DNA of 64,000 nucleotides, taken from Marinimicrobium sp. C6131. Its GTDB lineage: Bacteria > Pseudomonadota > Gammaproteobacteria > Pseudomonadales > Cellvibrionaceae. The translations under genes and the position numbers were made by a program. Where the stretch lies: NCBI RefSeq assembly GCF_026153455.1, contig NZ_CP110629.1, positions 806,001 to 870,000 on the forward strand, given 5' to 3'. The notes beneath the pieces were generated by a model. It saw nothing but the letters and a program-made list of their open reading frames with translations. It made no database searches and had not been told where the DNA came from. Position 1 is the first letter of the stretch, and the number at the start of each line of letters is the position of its first letter. Positions 8,866-18,416 of the stretch are shown piece by piece.

Positions 8866-9294
8866 ATGCCCGAACAACAGACCCTCTCTATCATTAAACC
8901 GGACGCGGTACGGAAGAACCTGATCGGTGCCATTGAGAGCCGTTTCGAGCAAGCTGGGCTCAAGATCGTGGCACTTAAGATGGTTCGCCTGAGTCGGGAC
9001 CAGGCCGAGGGTTTCTACGCCGAGCACAAGGGCAAACCCTTTTTCGAAGGGTTGGTGGATTTTATGACGTCCGGTCCGGTCTGTGTACAGGTACTGGCGG
9101 GTGAAAATGCCATTGCCCGCAACCGCGAGTTGATGGGGGCGACCAACCCGGAAGAGGCCGCGCCCGGCACCATTCGCGCGGACTACGCCGAGAGCGTGTC
9201 GATCAACGCGGCGCACGGCTCTGACTCACCCGAGTCGGCCGCCCGGGAGATCGCGTACTTTTTCGAACCCGGAGAAATTTTCGCCCGCGACTGA
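8866..9294 (+). CDS. ndk: Nucleoside diphosphate kinase
   Basis: The 142-residue enzyme exchanges gamma-phosphate between NTPs and NDPs through a phosphohistidine. The catalytic H117 lies in the signature NAAHGSDS, and the N-terminal TLSIIKPDAVRKN is the family hallmark. Length matches E. coli Ndk (143). It lies upstream of rlmN, the usual arrangement in pseudomonads and relatives. Confidence 0.97.
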   Translation: MPEQQTLSIIKPDAVRKNLIGAIESRFEQAGLKIVALKMVRLSRDQAEGFYAEHKGKPFFEGLVDFMTSGPVCVQVLAGENAIARNRELMGATNPEEAAPGTIRADYAESVSINAAHGSDSPESAAREIAYFFEPGEIFARD

Positions 9295-9342
9295 AGCGGA
9301 TGCGAGGTTTTCCGAGCTCATTTCGTTCAGACAGGTAATCAC

Positions 9343-10524
9343 ATGACCGCTGCACCCGCTGCCAACACCGCCGACCAGCCGACGACCGACACGTCCGGGC
9401 GGACCAATCTGCTGGGCCTGCCCGAGGCCAAGCTGGTGGCTTTTTTCGAGTCCTTTGGCGAGAAGCGTTTCCGTGCCACCCAGGTGCTGAAGTGGATTCA
9501 TCAGCGCGGGGCGGAAAACTTTGACGAGATGACCAACATCAGCAAATCGCTGCGTGAAAAGCTCAAAGAGGTGGCCGAAATTCGGGCACCGGAAGTCATT
9601 CAGCAGTTGGACTCGACCGATGGCACCCGCAAGTTCCTGATCCGGGTGACTGGCGGCAGTATTGTCGAGACGGTGTTTATCCCCGAAGGCGACCGGGGCA
9701 CCCTGTGTGTGTCCTCGCAGGTGGGCTGCTCGCTCGATTGCAGCTTTTGCGCCACAGGCAAGCAGGGCTTCGACCGCGATCTCACCGCAGCGGAGATCAT
9801 CGGGCAGGTCTGGATTGCGGCCAAGTCATTCAATCAGCTCCAGCCCAATGGCCCGCGCAAGGTCACCAATGTGGTGATGATGGGCATGGGTGAACCGCTG
9901 TTGAACTTTGACAATGTCGTGGATTCCATGAACCTGATGATGGACGATAACGCCTACGGTATCTCCAAGCGTCGGGTGACCCTGAGCACCTCCGGTGTGG
10001 TGCCGGCGCTGGACAAGCTGGGGCAGTACACCGATGCCTGTCTGGCCATTTCCCTGCACGCACCCAACGACGAGCTGCGCAACGAGCTGGTGCCGATCAA
10101 CAAGAAGTACCCGATCGCCGTACTGCTGGACTCCGCCAAGCGCTACATCGCCGGATTGCCCGATACGCATCGGCGCATTACCATCGAATACACCATGATC
10201 GATCATGTGAATGATCGCCCGGAACACGCGCGCCAATTGGCGGAGTTGCTGCAGGATGTACCGGTGAAGATCAATCTGATTCCGTTTAACCCGTTCAAGC
10301 TGTCCAACTACAAACGGGCCAGTAACAACGCGATTCGCCGTTTCCAGACCATTTTGATGGAAGCGGGTTATATCACCACCATTCGCACCACTCGGGGTGA
10401 AGACATCGATGCCGCCTGTGGCCAACTGGCCGGTACGGTCAATGACATGACCAAGCGCAGTGAACGGTACCGAGCAAAATTCGACGAACTGCAAGCCGTG
10501 AAAATAATCGCGCCGTCTCCCTGA
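9343..10524 (+). CDS. rlmN: RlmN, radical-SAM 23S rRNA m2A2503 / tRNA m2A37 methyltransferase
   Basis: The 393-residue radical SAM enzyme has its [4Fe-4S] cysteines at C129, C133 and C136 (SLDCSFCATG). Other family motifs are MGMGEPLLN, the SAM-binding segment VTLSTSG, and the C-terminal cysteine in EDIDAACGQL that forms the methyl-adduct intermediate. It methylates A2503 of 23S rRNA and A37 of some tRNAs. About 25 low-complexity N-terminal residues (Ala/Thr-rich) precede the conserved domain. Confidence 0.96.
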   Translation: MTAAPAANTADQPTTDTSGRTNLLGLPEAKLVAFFESFGEKRFRATQVLKWIHQRGAENFDEMTNISKSLREKLKEVAEIRAPEVIQQLDSTDGTRKFLIRVTGGSIVETVFIPEGDRGTLCVSSQVGCSLDCSFCATGKQGFDRDLTAAEIIGQVWIAAKSFNQLQPNGPRKVTNVVMMGMGEPLLNFDNVVDSMNLMMDDNAYGISKRRVTLSTSGVVPALDKLGQYTDACLAISLHAPNDELRNELVPINKKYPIAVLLDSAKRYIAGLPDTHRRITIEYTMIDHVNDRPEHARQLAELLQDVPVKINLIPFNPFKLSNYKRASNNAIRRFQTILMEAGYITTIRTTRGEDIDAACGQLAGTVNDMTKRSERYRAKFDELQAVKIIAPSP

Positions 10525-10553
10525 GGAGCGGCCATGACCAAGAGGTTAGGGTG

Positions 10554-11339
10554 ATGATAAAAGCACACAGAAACCCGCGGACTCGGTGGTGCTCGATAAC
10601 CGCCCTGATTGCCGCACTGCTGTTCGGTGCGGTGGGGTGTGTCTCGCAGACGACCGGGCCCGAAGTGGATCGAGAAGCCGCCCTGGACACACACTACCGG
10701 CTTGCCATGGCATACATCGATAACCGCAACCGTGACTCGGCCCGGCACCACATCCGCAAGGCGTTTGAACTGGACAGCGGCTCCGCGAAAGCCTACGCCG
10801 CACAAGCCATGCTGTTCCAGCTTGAAGGCGAAATGGAACGCGCCGAAGACAGTTTCAAGTCGGCACTGCGTCGGGATCGAAATTTTGCTCAGGCACGGAA
10901 CAATTATGGCGCGTTTCTCTATCGTCAGGAGCGCTACGAAGAGGCCTACGATCAGTTTGCGATCGTGAGCGAGAACCTGGATTACGATAACCGGGCGCGG
11001 GCGCTGCTCAGCCTGGGCCGGGCCGCGCTCAAGCTCGGCCGGGAGGAGCGCGCTCGCGCGGCCTTTGAACACGCGTTCACGCTGGACTCGCGCCTGGCGC
11101 CGGTCCTGCTGGAGTTGGCCGATATCAGTTTCAAGGACAAGGAGTACGCGCAGGCCAAGCGCTACCTGGATCAATACGGACAGGTGGCCCGCCAGTCAGC
11201 CCGATCGCTGCTGCTGGGTATCAAGATTGAGCGGATCTTTGGCAACAAGGACAATGAGGCCAGTTACGCCCTGGCGTTGAAAAATCGCTTTCCCTATTCC
11301 GATGAGTATCTGGAATACAAACGCGAAATGAGTCGTTGA
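10554..11339 (+). CDS. pilW: PilW/PilF, type IV pilus biogenesis lipoprotein with TPRs
   Basis: The 261-residue protein begins with a lipoprotein signal; the lipobox FGAVGC puts the lipidated cysteine at C29. It is followed by about six TPR repeats, for example HYRLAMAYIDNRNRDSARHHIRKAFELD. The family is the outer-membrane pilotin for the PilQ secretin. The position between rlmN and rodZ is the conserved pilF/pilW locus. AGAGG at 10541-10545 favours the ATG at 10554 over the overlapping GTG at 10551. No other pilus genes lie in the window, as is usual for this gene. Confidence 0.88.
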   Translation: MIKAHRNPRTRWCSITALIAALLFGAVGCVSQTTGPEVDREAALDTHYRLAMAYIDNRNRDSARHHIRKAFELDSGSAKAYAAQAMLFQLEGEMERAEDSFKSALRRDRNFAQARNNYGAFLYRQERYEEAYDQFAIVSENLDYDNRARALLSLGRAALKLGREERARAAFEHAFTLDSRLAPVLLELADISFKDKEYAQAKRYLDQYGQVARQSARSLLLGIKIERIFGNKDNEASYALALKNRFPYSDEYLEYKREMSR

Positions 11340-11346
11340 GGTCCTG

Positions 11347-12297
11347 ATGTCAACTGAAGAACAACCCGCCGGGACTGAGGTTCCGGAAATCGCTCCGGAA
11401 GAGTACCCGGGCGCACTGCTGAAAACCGCGCGGGAAAAGGCCAAGCTCAGCGAAGAGGATGTTGCCCGAGAGCTGCGGATGACGGTCAGCAAAGTGCGCG
11501 CGTTGGAGGCGGACGAATACGACCGGCTGCATTCCGATACGTTCATCCGCGGCTATTTGCGCACCTACGCGAAACTGCTCGGTCTGGAGCCGGAAGACCT
11601 GCTTCAGGCTTATCAACGGGCCCGGCGTCAGTCGGGCTTGGCGGATGACCTGGAAGAGAGTCCACTGAAGATCAATGTGCCCGAACCGACCCGGTCCCTG
11701 TGGAAATTTGTGCTGTGGATTCTGGTGTTGCTGGCGGGCATCTGGGCTCTATCGGTCTGGTTTCTGGGCAATCGCCAGGACCCGGCAGCAGACAGTGCCA
11801 TGGTGGACCCGATCAGTGAGCTGAATACCCCGGCGCCGACTCCGGATGAGGAGCCGGCAGTCGAACAGGAGGCGGAGGCAGTCACTGTGGCCGCTGTGAC
11901 CGAGGGAAACCCCGAAGCAGAGCCGACCGCGAGTGCCGGGACAACCTCGGCTGCGGCGTTGACCGGCGCTGAGCCCCCGGTAACGACAAGCCGTGCGGTG
12001 GAGCCTTTGGCGGCGACGGAGGTGAGCAACCCCGGTGCCGCCCTGAATGATCCGGAGGTGCTTGACCAGTTGCGGCTGACCTTCTCAGAGGAGTGCTGGC
12101 TGGAGGTCACGGACAGTCGCGGGGATGTGCTCGAAACCGATCTGATCCAGCCCGGTCGGACGTTGCTGCTTTCCGGCGAAGCGCCTTTTACCGTGAAGCT
12201 CGGCAATGCCGCGGCGGCCCAGGTTGAGCTCAACGGCGAACGTTTTGATTTTGTTCCGCCGGCCAGCGGTCGCCTGATGACCCTGACCGTCAACTGA
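11347..12297 (+). CDS. rodZ: RodZ, cytoskeletal HTH/transmembrane protein
   Basis: The 316-residue protein shows the RodZ layout. An N-terminal XRE-like helix-turn-helix (about 20-90) binds MreB. One transmembrane helix near 118-140 (FVLWILVLLAGIWALSVWF) is followed by a long Ala/Thr/Glu/Pro-rich periplasmic linker. A C-terminal beta domain (DUF4115) starts near LRLTFSEECWLEVTDSRG. It links MreB to the elongation machinery and shapes rod cells. It starts 8 bp after pilW with GAGG before the ATG, so the two are probably cotranscribed. Confidence 0.93.
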   Translation: MSTEEQPAGTEVPEIAPEEYPGALLKTAREKAKLSEEDVARELRMTVSKVRALEADEYDRLHSDTFIRGYLRTYAKLLGLEPEDLLQAYQRARRQSGLADDLEESPLKINVPEPTRSLWKFVLWILVLLAGIWALSVWFLGNRQDPAADSAMVDPISELNTPAPTPDEEPAVEQEAEAVTVAAVTEGNPEAEPTASAGTTSAAALTGAEPPVTTSRAVEPLAATEVSNPGAALNDPEVLDQLRLTFSEECWLEVTDSRGDVLETDLIQPGRTLLLSGEAPFTVKLGNAAAAQVELNGERFDFVPPASGRLMTLTVN

Positions 12298-12330
12298 TAC
12301 CCCTGAACCGAAACTCGACAGGATCACATC

Positions 12331-13455
12331 ATGCACAGTGAGTCGCCCATTGTACGCCGTCAGTCCCGCCAGATTATGGTTGGCAATGTGCCCGTTGGGG
12401 GCGGAGCGCCCATCTCCGTGCAGAGCATGACCAACACGGAAACCACCGATGTGGCGGCGACGGTTGAGCAGATTCAGCGCCTGCAGCTCGCCGGTGCGGA
12501 CATTGTGCGCGTCTCGGTCCCGAGCATGGAGGCCGCTGAAGCGTTCGGCGCAATCCGCAAACAGGTGAACATTCCCCTTGTGGCGGACATTCACTTCGAC
12601 TATCGAATTGCATTGCGGGTGGCGGACCTGGGCGTGGACTGCCTGCGCATCAATCCGGGCAATATTGGCCGGGAAAAGCGCATTCGCGCGGTGGTGGACA
12701 AAGCGCGGGACCTGAATATCCCCATTCGCATAGGCGTCAATGCCGGGTCTCTGGAAAAGGACCTGCAGAAAAAATATGGCGAGCCCACTCCCGATGCGCT
12801 GGTGGAGTCCGCCTTGCGTCACGTGGACATTCTGGATCAGCTCAACTTTTACGACTTCAAAGTCAGCGTCAAAGCCTCGGACGTGTTTATGGCGGTAGCG
12901 GCTTACCGCAAGCTGGCCACCGAGATTGATCAACCGTTGCACCTGGGTATTACCGAGGCTGGGGGCCTGCGTGCGGGGACCGTCAAATCCGCCGTCGGTT
13001 TGGGCGCGTTGTTGATGGATGGCATTGGCGATACGGTGCGGATTTCCCTGGCGGCCGACCCGGTCGAGGAGGTCAAAGTCGCCTGGGACCTGCTGAAGAG
13101 CCTGAAGCTGCGCAATAAAGGCGTCAATTTTATTGCCTGCCCGAGTTGTTCCCGGCAGAATTTCGACGTGATCAAAACCATGAACGAGCTGGAAATGCGG
13201 GTGGAAGATATCACGGTGCCGCTGGATGTGGCCGTGATTGGCTGCGTGGTCAATGGGCCCGGTGAAGCGAAAGAGGCGGACCTCGGGCTCGCCGGCGGGA
13301 CACCCAACAACCTGGTGTATATTGACGGCGCACCGAGCCAGAAGCTGGGCAACGATACCCTGGTGGACGATCTGGAGCGCTTGATCCGCGCCAAGGCCGA
13401 GGAGAAAAAAGCACGTCTGGAGAAAGAGGAAGCGGATCTGATTGTACGGGGATAA
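12331..13455 (+). CDS. ispG: IspG (GcpE), HMBPP synthase of the MEP pathway
   Basis: The 374-residue [4Fe-4S] enzyme reduces methylerythritol cyclodiphosphate to HMBPP. The TIM-barrel half is followed by the cluster domain with ligands C270, C273 (IACPSCSR), C305 (GCVVNGPGEA) and E312, the same numbering as the E. coli enzyme. It depends on the Fe-S machinery encoded at the start of this window. The rodZ-ispG-hisS order is conserved in gammaproteobacteria. Confidence 0.97.
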   Translation: MHSESPIVRRQSRQIMVGNVPVGGGAPISVQSMTNTETTDVAATVEQIQRLQLAGADIVRVSVPSMEAAEAFGAIRKQVNIPLVADIHFDYRIALRVADLGVDCLRINPGNIGREKRIRAVVDKARDLNIPIRIGVNAGSLEKDLQKKYGEPTPDALVESALRHVDILDQLNFYDFKVSVKASDVFMAVAAYRKLATEIDQPLHLGITEAGGLRAGTVKSAVGLGALLMDGIGDTVRISLAADPVEEVKVAWDLLKSLKLRNKGVNFIACPSCSRQNFDVIKTMNELEMRVEDITVPLDVAVIGCVVNGPGEAKEADLGLAGGTPNNLVYIDGAPSQKLGNDTLVDDLERLIRAKAEEKKARLEKEEADLIVRG

Positions 13456-13459
13456 GTCT

Positions 13460-13552
13460 GGTTACGGCGGATGCGGGCTTCGCCCTTATCCGCCCTACGC
13501 CTCGCTGCGGAGTTTGCGTAGGGCGGATAAGCGAAGCGCATCCGCCGTAACC
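13460..13552. repeat. Two inverted REP-like units between ispG and hisS
   Basis: Two units lie head to head. The first (13460-13500) contains GGTTACGGCGGATGCGG and CTTATCCGCCCTACGC; the second (13516-13552) contains GCGTAGGGCGGATAAGCG and CATCCGCCGTAACC. Together they form a long palindrome with GGTTACGGCGGATGC and GCATCCGCCGTAACC at its ends. It may form an mRNA hairpin and separate ispG from hisS transcripts. Confidence 0.8.
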
Positions 13553-13636
13553 AAGGCCCGATGAACTTGAGCAAAACGCATCCGCCGCAACCCAAGCTCA
13601 AGAAACAAACACCAAAGAAGATTTTAGGAACCCACT

Positions 13637-14926
13637 TTGAAAAAACTGCAAGCCATTCGAGGAATGAACGACCTGCTGCCGGACGAGAGTGGCCAGTGGC
13701 AGTATCTGGAAAATACCCTCAAATCGATCCTTCAGCAGTACAGCTATCGGGAAATCCGCTTTCCGATCGTCGAGAGCACCGAGCTGTTCAAACGCTCCAT
13801 CGGCGAAGTGACCGACATTGTTGAGAAGGAAATGTACACCTTCGATGATCGCAATGGTGACAGCCTCACCCTGCGGCCCGAAGGCACCGCCTCCTGTGTG
13901 CGAGCCTGTGAACAGCATGGCCTGTTGTACAACCAGACCCAGCGGCTCTGGTATATGGGGCCCATGTTCCGCCACGAGCGCCCGCAGAAAGGTCGCTACC
14001 GCCAGTTTCACCAACTGGGGGTTGAAGTGTTCGGCATGGCCGGACCGGATATTGATGCCGAAGTGCTTCTGCTCAGCGCACGCATGCTGCGCGTATTGGG
14101 TGTGGCGGACAGGGTCACCCTGCAGTTGAACAGCCTCGGCAGCAGCGAAGCCCGCGCCGCGTACAAGACCGCGCTGGTGGATTATCTGAGCCAGTACCGG
14201 GAGCAACTGGATGAGGATAGTCAGCGTCGTCTGACGTCCAATCCGCTGCGCATTCTGGACAGCAAGAACCCCGAGACCCGGAAGATTCTGGACGGCGCTC
14301 CGGTGCTGCTTGAGCACCTCGACGAGGAGTCTGCCGTCCACTTCGAACAGCTCAAAACCATGCTGACCGATGCGGGGATTCCGTTCGAGGTCAATCCGCG
14401 CCTGGTGCGCGGTCTGGACTACTACGGCAAAACCGCCTTTGAGTGGGTGACGGACGCGCTGGGGGCGCAAGGCACGGTGTGTGCGGGTGGTCGCTACGAC
14501 GGGCTGGTGGAGCAACTTGGTGGGAAATCCACGCCCGCCATTGGTTTTGGCATCGGTCTGGAGCGTCTGCTACTGCTTCTTCAGGCCACGGAGCAGTTGC
14601 CTGAGGGCCTCGATCGTCGCACACAGGTCTATCTTGTGGCGGTGGGTGAGGTACAATCCTCGGCCATGAGCCGGGCAGAGCAGTTGCGCGATGCGCTGCC
14701 GGGGCTGCAACTGTTGACCCACTGCGGTGGTGGCAGCTTCAAAAGCCAAATGAAAAAAGCGGACAAGAGCGGCGCAGACATCGCGTTGATTCTGGGGGAG
14801 GATGAAGCCCGCAACGGCCAGCTCACGCTCAAGTATCTGCGTGAAGAGCGGCCCCAGGAGACGTTGTCCGTGAACGATATCATCGAGCGGCTTCGGGCCC
14901 ATTGGCCCGGGCCGAACAATCTCTGA
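13637..14926 (+). CDS. hisS: Histidyl-tRNA synthetase
   Basis: The 429-residue class II synthetase shows motif 1 around RFPIVESTELFKRSIGE, motif 2 RLWYMGPMFRHERPQKGRYRQ, the HisRS-specific LVRGLDYY and motif 3 IGFGIGLERLLLLL, then an anticodon-binding domain. It probably starts at a TTG (13637-13639): AGGA at 13626-13629 is correctly spaced, and the protein then begins KKLQAIRGMNDLLP as in relatives. No ATG or GTG is available before the conserved region except the internal Met of GMNDLL. The rare start may lower expression. Confidence 0.95.
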   Translation: MKKLQAIRGMNDLLPDESGQWQYLENTLKSILQQYSYREIRFPIVESTELFKRSIGEVTDIVEKEMYTFDDRNGDSLTLRPEGTASCVRACEQHGLLYNQTQRLWYMGPMFRHERPQKGRYRQFHQLGVEVFGMAGPDIDAEVLLLSARMLRVLGVADRVTLQLNSLGSSEARAAYKTALVDYLSQYREQLDEDSQRRLTSNPLRILDSKNPETRKILDGAPVLLEHLDEESAVHFEQLKTMLTDAGIPFEVNPRLVRGLDYYGKTAFEWVTDALGAQGTVCAGGRYDGLVEQLGGKSTPAIGFGIGLERLLLLLQATEQLPEGLDRRTQVYLVAVGEVQSSAMSRAEQLRDALPGLQLLTHCGGGSFKSQMKKADKSGADIALILGEDEARNGQLTLKYLREERPQETLSVNDIIERLRAHWPGPNNL

Positions 14927-14956
14927 AACGAATTTTGACAATAACAGGAGTACAAC

Positions 14957-15658
14957 GTGAGCGATCATCTGACCGAAGAAGAACAGCTGGAGGCCCTGAA
15001 GCGCTGGTGGAAGGAAAACGGCAAGTGGATTGTGGCTGCAGTCGTGGTTGCGGTGGGCGGCTATTTTGGCTGGACCACCTACCAGGATCGGCAGCAGGCC
15101 GAGGCCGAGGCGGGGTCCGCGATATATTCTGAACTGTTGGACACTTTGGCGGTCGAGGAAGGCAGCGCTGTTTCGGACGATGACCGTGCGCGGGCCACCG
15201 AGTTGGTTACGCAACTCAAAACCGAACACGCCAATAGTGCCTACGGCGCGAATGCTGCGCTGATTCGCGCCCGCTGGGCGGTGGACGAGAACGATCTGGA
15301 AACCGCGGAAGGTGAGTTGCGCTGGGTGCTGGAGCAGGAAACCTCTGAGGCCGTTCGGCAATTGGCCCGTCTGCGTCTGGCCCGGGTTCTCTCGGCTGGC
15401 GGACAGCTCGATGACGCCCTGGCGACGCTGGAGGCGGAATCACCGGCGGACAGTATTGCCGCGGAGTACGCGGAGGCCCGTGGGGACATCCTGAGCAAAC
15501 AGGGCGACAATGAAGGGGCGGCCCAGGCGTATCAGAGCGCGCTGGATTCGCTCGACGCCCAGCAGCAGAATCGTGTTCTGCTGCTGCAGATGAAACTGGA
15601 TAATGTGCAACCGGCTGCGGCGAGTGATGCGTCGGGCACCGAGGAGAATGCTTCATGA
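14957..15658 (+). CDS. yfgM: YfgM, SecYEG-associated periplasmic chaperone-like protein
   Basis: The 233-residue protein has a short cytoplasmic N-terminus (LTEEEQLEALKRWWKENGKW), one membrane helix (about 24-42) and a periplasmic TPR-like region. It belongs to the YfgM family, an ancillary translocon subunit that works with PpiD. It starts at GTG with AGGAG at 14946-14950. Its stop overlaps the bamB start by 4 bp (ATGA), so the pair is translationally coupled. hisS-yfgM-bamB-der is the conserved order. Confidence 0.92.
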   Translation: MSDHLTEEEQLEALKRWWKENGKWIVAAVVVAVGGYFGWTTYQDRQQAEAEAGSAIYSELLDTLAVEEGSAVSDDDRARATELVTQLKTEHANSAYGANAALIRARWAVDENDLETAEGELRWVLEQETSEAVRQLARLRLARVLSAGGQLDDALATLEAESPADSIAAEYAEARGDILSKQGDNEGAAQAYQSALDSLDAQQQNRVLLLQMKLDNVQPAAASDASGTEENAS

Positions 15659-16800
15659 GGTTATGCGCACTGGCGCTTTGTGGTTTGCTGTTTTCCGGCT
15701 GTGCGCTGTTTTCGAAAGAAGACGGCACAGAGCCGGTGGAACTGGTGGATTTTGAACCCACGGCGGAGCTGGATATCGTCTGGCGCAGCGGTGTCGGTGC
15801 GGGCACCGACAAGGCCGTGGTCAAGTTGCAACCGGCGTTGGATGGTGATCGGATTTACGCCGCCGACGCCAAAGGTCGGGTGTTCGCCTTCAGCCGCGAC
15901 AACGGCAAGCGTCTCTGGCGGCAGAAAACCGGCGATGCCATTACCGGCGGTGTAAGCAGCAATGCCGGACTGTTACTCTACGGCACGGGCAATGGCGAGG
16001 TGGTCGCCCTGTCGAATGAGGACGGTGAGGAGCTGTGGCGCACTGCCTTGAGCAGTGAGGTGATCTCCGTTCCCCAGACCAACGGCACTCTGGTGGCCGC
16101 CCAGACCATGGATGGCCGCCTGCATGCGCTGGACGCCAAGACCGGGGATGTCCAGTGGTTGTATGACAGTCCGCCGCCGGTGCTGACCCTGCGGGGCACC
16201 GCCTCGCCACTGATGACCGAATCGGCCGTCATCGCCGGCTTCTCGACCGGTAAGGTGATGGCCTTCAATCCGGACAATGGCCTTGTTCTGTGGGAGCGCC
16301 GCGTGGCTCTGCCACAAGGCCGTTCCGAAATCGAGCGCATGGTCGATATTGATGCCTCGCCGCTACTGCACGAGGGAGTGGTGTTTGCCGCGGCCTTCCA
16401 GGGCAATGTGACCGCTCTGGGGCGCAGCAATGGCCGGCCGGTGTGGAATCAGGAGGCCTCGACCCACAAGGATATGTCCGCCGAGGGCCGTACCTTGTAT
16501 TTGTCTGAGGCCGACAGCGTGGTCAAGGCGTTCAGCACCGCAACGGGTGAGTTGCGCTGGCAGAACGACCAGTTACTCCGTCGACATATCAACGGCCCTC
16601 AGGTGATCGGTGATTACCTGGCGGTGGGTGATTATGACGGTTATCTGCACCTGCTCAAGCGCGATGACGGGTCTTTTGCCGCGCGCCGCCGGCTGGATCG
16701 CGGTGGGATATCCGGTACCATGGTCACCGACGGGGAGATCCTGTACGTGCAGACCGACGGTGGTCGTCTGGTCGCACTTGAGGCCCTGCCCCGGGACTGA
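15655..16800 (+). CDS. bamB: BamB, outer-membrane assembly lipoprotein
   Basis: The 381-residue lipoprotein has a lipobox LFSGC (lipidated C16) and an eight-bladed PQQ-like beta-propeller. Repeats such as VFAFSRDNGKRLWRQKTGD, VVALSNEDGEELWRTAL and LHALDAKTGDVQWLYDSP are visible. It is a BAM-complex subunit that helps insert beta-barrel proteins from the periplasmic face. It overlaps yfgM by 4 bp. A GC-rich hairpin follows the gene. Confidence 0.95.
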   Translation: MRLCALALCGLLFSGCALFSKEDGTEPVELVDFEPTAELDIVWRSGVGAGTDKAVVKLQPALDGDRIYAADAKGRVFAFSRDNGKRLWRQKTGDAITGGVSSNAGLLLYGTGNGEVVALSNEDGEELWRTALSSEVISVPQTNGTLVAAQTMDGRLHALDAKTGDVQWLYDSPPPVLTLRGTASPLMTESAVIAGFSTGKVMAFNPDNGLVLWERRVALPQGRSEIERMVDIDASPLLHEGVVFAAAFQGNVTALGRSNGRPVWNQEASTHKDMSAEGRTLYLSEADSVVKAFSTATGELRWQNDQLLRRHINGPQVIGDYLAVGDYDGYLHLLKRDDGSFAARRRLDRGGISGTMVTDGEILYVQTDGGRLVALEALPRD

Positions 16801-16820
16801 TCGTCCACTTGTGACCGTCT

Positions 16821-16858
16821 CGCCGCCGACCTCCCGCCGGGGTTCGGCGGCGTTCTCG
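16821..16858 (+). terminator. Probable terminator after bamB
   Basis: The arms CGCCGCCGA (16821-16829) and TCGGCGGCG (16844-16852) form a GC-rich hairpin, followed by TTCTCGTTT. The T-run is weak, so termination may be partial and der may still be read through. Confidence 0.4.
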
Positions 16859-16934
16859 TTTATGGCTGTATAAAAAGTCTCCAATCCGCTATCCTAGGCG
16901 CCTTTGCGTTCTACCGATCTTTGATGCCTCCATT

Positions 16935-18383
16935 ATGATTCCAGTTATTGCCCTGGTGGGCCGCCCCAATGTGGGCAAATCCACGCTGTTCAACCGTCTG
17001 ACCCAATCCCGGGATGCGCTGGTGGCGAACTACGCCGGTTTGACCCGTGACCGGAAATACGGGGAAGGGCAGGTTGAAGGCCGCCGCTTTATGGTGATTG
17101 ATACCGGGGGTATCAGCGGTGAGGAAGAGGGCATCGACAGCGTGATGGCAGGCCAGTCCCTGCAGGCCATTCAGGAGGCGGACATCGTACTGTTCATTCT
17201 GGATGCGAGGGCCGGGCTGACGGCAGCAGATGAAATGATCGCCCGGCACCTTCGGGTACAGAACAAAAAGACCTACCTGGTCGCCAATAAAATTGACGGT
17301 GTGGATCCGGACGTGGCGCTGGCGCCGTTTTACGAACTGGGACTGGGCGAAATTTTCCCGACCACGGCCACCCATGGTCGGGGCGTCAAATCCATGATGT
17401 CCGATGTGGTGGCCGAGCTGCCGGTTGAGGAAGTCGTGCCCGCCCCAACCAATCAAGGCATCAAGATCGCCGTGGTGGGCCGGCCCAATGTGGGTAAATC
17501 CACACTGGTCAATCGGATGCTCGGTGAGGATCGGGTGGTGGTTTACGATCAGCCGGGTACTACCCGGGACAGCGTCTATATTCACTACGAGCGATTTGAA
17601 AAACACTACACCCTGATCGATACCGCCGGGGTTCGCCGGCGCAAGAACGTCTCGGAATCGGTGGAGAAGTTCTCGATCGTCAAAACCCTGCAGGCCATTG
17701 ACGACGCCCATGTTGCCATCCTGGTGATGGACGCCAGTGAAGGCGTGGTGGATCAGGATCTGCACCTGATGGGCAATGTGCTCGATGCCGGACGGGGGCT
17801 GGTGATTGCCCTGAACAAGTGGGACGGCCTGGATGACGGCCACAAGCAATACGTACGCAATGAACTTGAGCGCCGGCTGCGCTTTGTGGACTTTGCCAAA
17901 ATCCATTTTATTTCCGCATTGCACGGCACCGGGGTAGGGCACTTGTATGAATCCGTAGAGGGTGCCTACAAGTCCGCCACGGATAAATTTTCCACCAATT
18001 TCCTGACCCGCATCCTGCAGGATGCGGTGCGCGAGCATCAGCCCCCCATGGTGCAGGGGCGCCGTATCAAACTGCGCTACGCCCACCCCGGTGGTCACAA
18101 TCCTCCCATTGTGGTGATTCACGGCAACCAGACCGAGGCGGTGCCCAGTCACTACGCGCGCTATCTGGAAAAGACCTTTCGTCAGGTTCTGAAGCTGGAG
18201 GGAACGCCGGTACGGATCGAATTCAAGTCCAGCGAAAACCCCTTCGCCGGTCGTCCCTCCAAGCCCAAAAATCAGGGTGGGCGAGGACCGGGTAACCGCG
18301 GTCCGGGCAGCAAAGGCGTGAAAGGCAAATCGCCTTCCGGCCCCGGAAAAGAGCGCAAGGCGCCGCGTGGCCGACGCTCTTGA
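16935..18383 (+). CDS. der: Der (EngA), double GTPase for 50S assembly
   Basis: The 482-residue protein has two tandem G domains. G1 motifs are GRPNVGKST near residue 8 and again near 183, and DTGG and DTAG serve as G3. NKID and NKWD serve as G4. A KH-like C-terminal domain is followed by a basic Gly/Pro/Lys-rich tail (about 440-482). It acts in maturation of the large ribosomal subunit. Gene order after bamB is the usual one. Confidence 0.96.
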   Translation: MIPVIALVGRPNVGKSTLFNRLTQSRDALVANYAGLTRDRKYGEGQVEGRRFMVIDTGGISGEEEGIDSVMAGQSLQAIQEADIVLFILDARAGLTAADEMIARHLRVQNKKTYLVANKIDGVDPDVALAPFYELGLGEIFPTTATHGRGVKSMMSDVVAELPVEEVVPAPTNQGIKIAVVGRPNVGKSTLVNRMLGEDRVVVYDQPGTTRDSVYIHYERFEKHYTLIDTAGVRRRKNVSESVEKFSIVKTLQAIDDAHVAILVMDASEGVVDQDLHLMGNVLDAGRGLVIALNKWDGLDDGHKQYVRNELERRLRFVDFAKIHFISALHGTGVGHLYESVEGAYKSATDKFSTNFLTRILQDAVREHQPPMVQGRRIKLRYAHPGGHNPPIVVIHGNQTEAVPSHYARYLEKTFRQVLKLEGTPVRIEFKSSENPFAGRPSKPKNQGGRGPGNRGPGSKGVKGKSPSGPGKERKAPRGRRS

Positions 18384-18416
18384 AGCGCGGCGTGACGTCA
18401 TTACCGGGGTAGACGA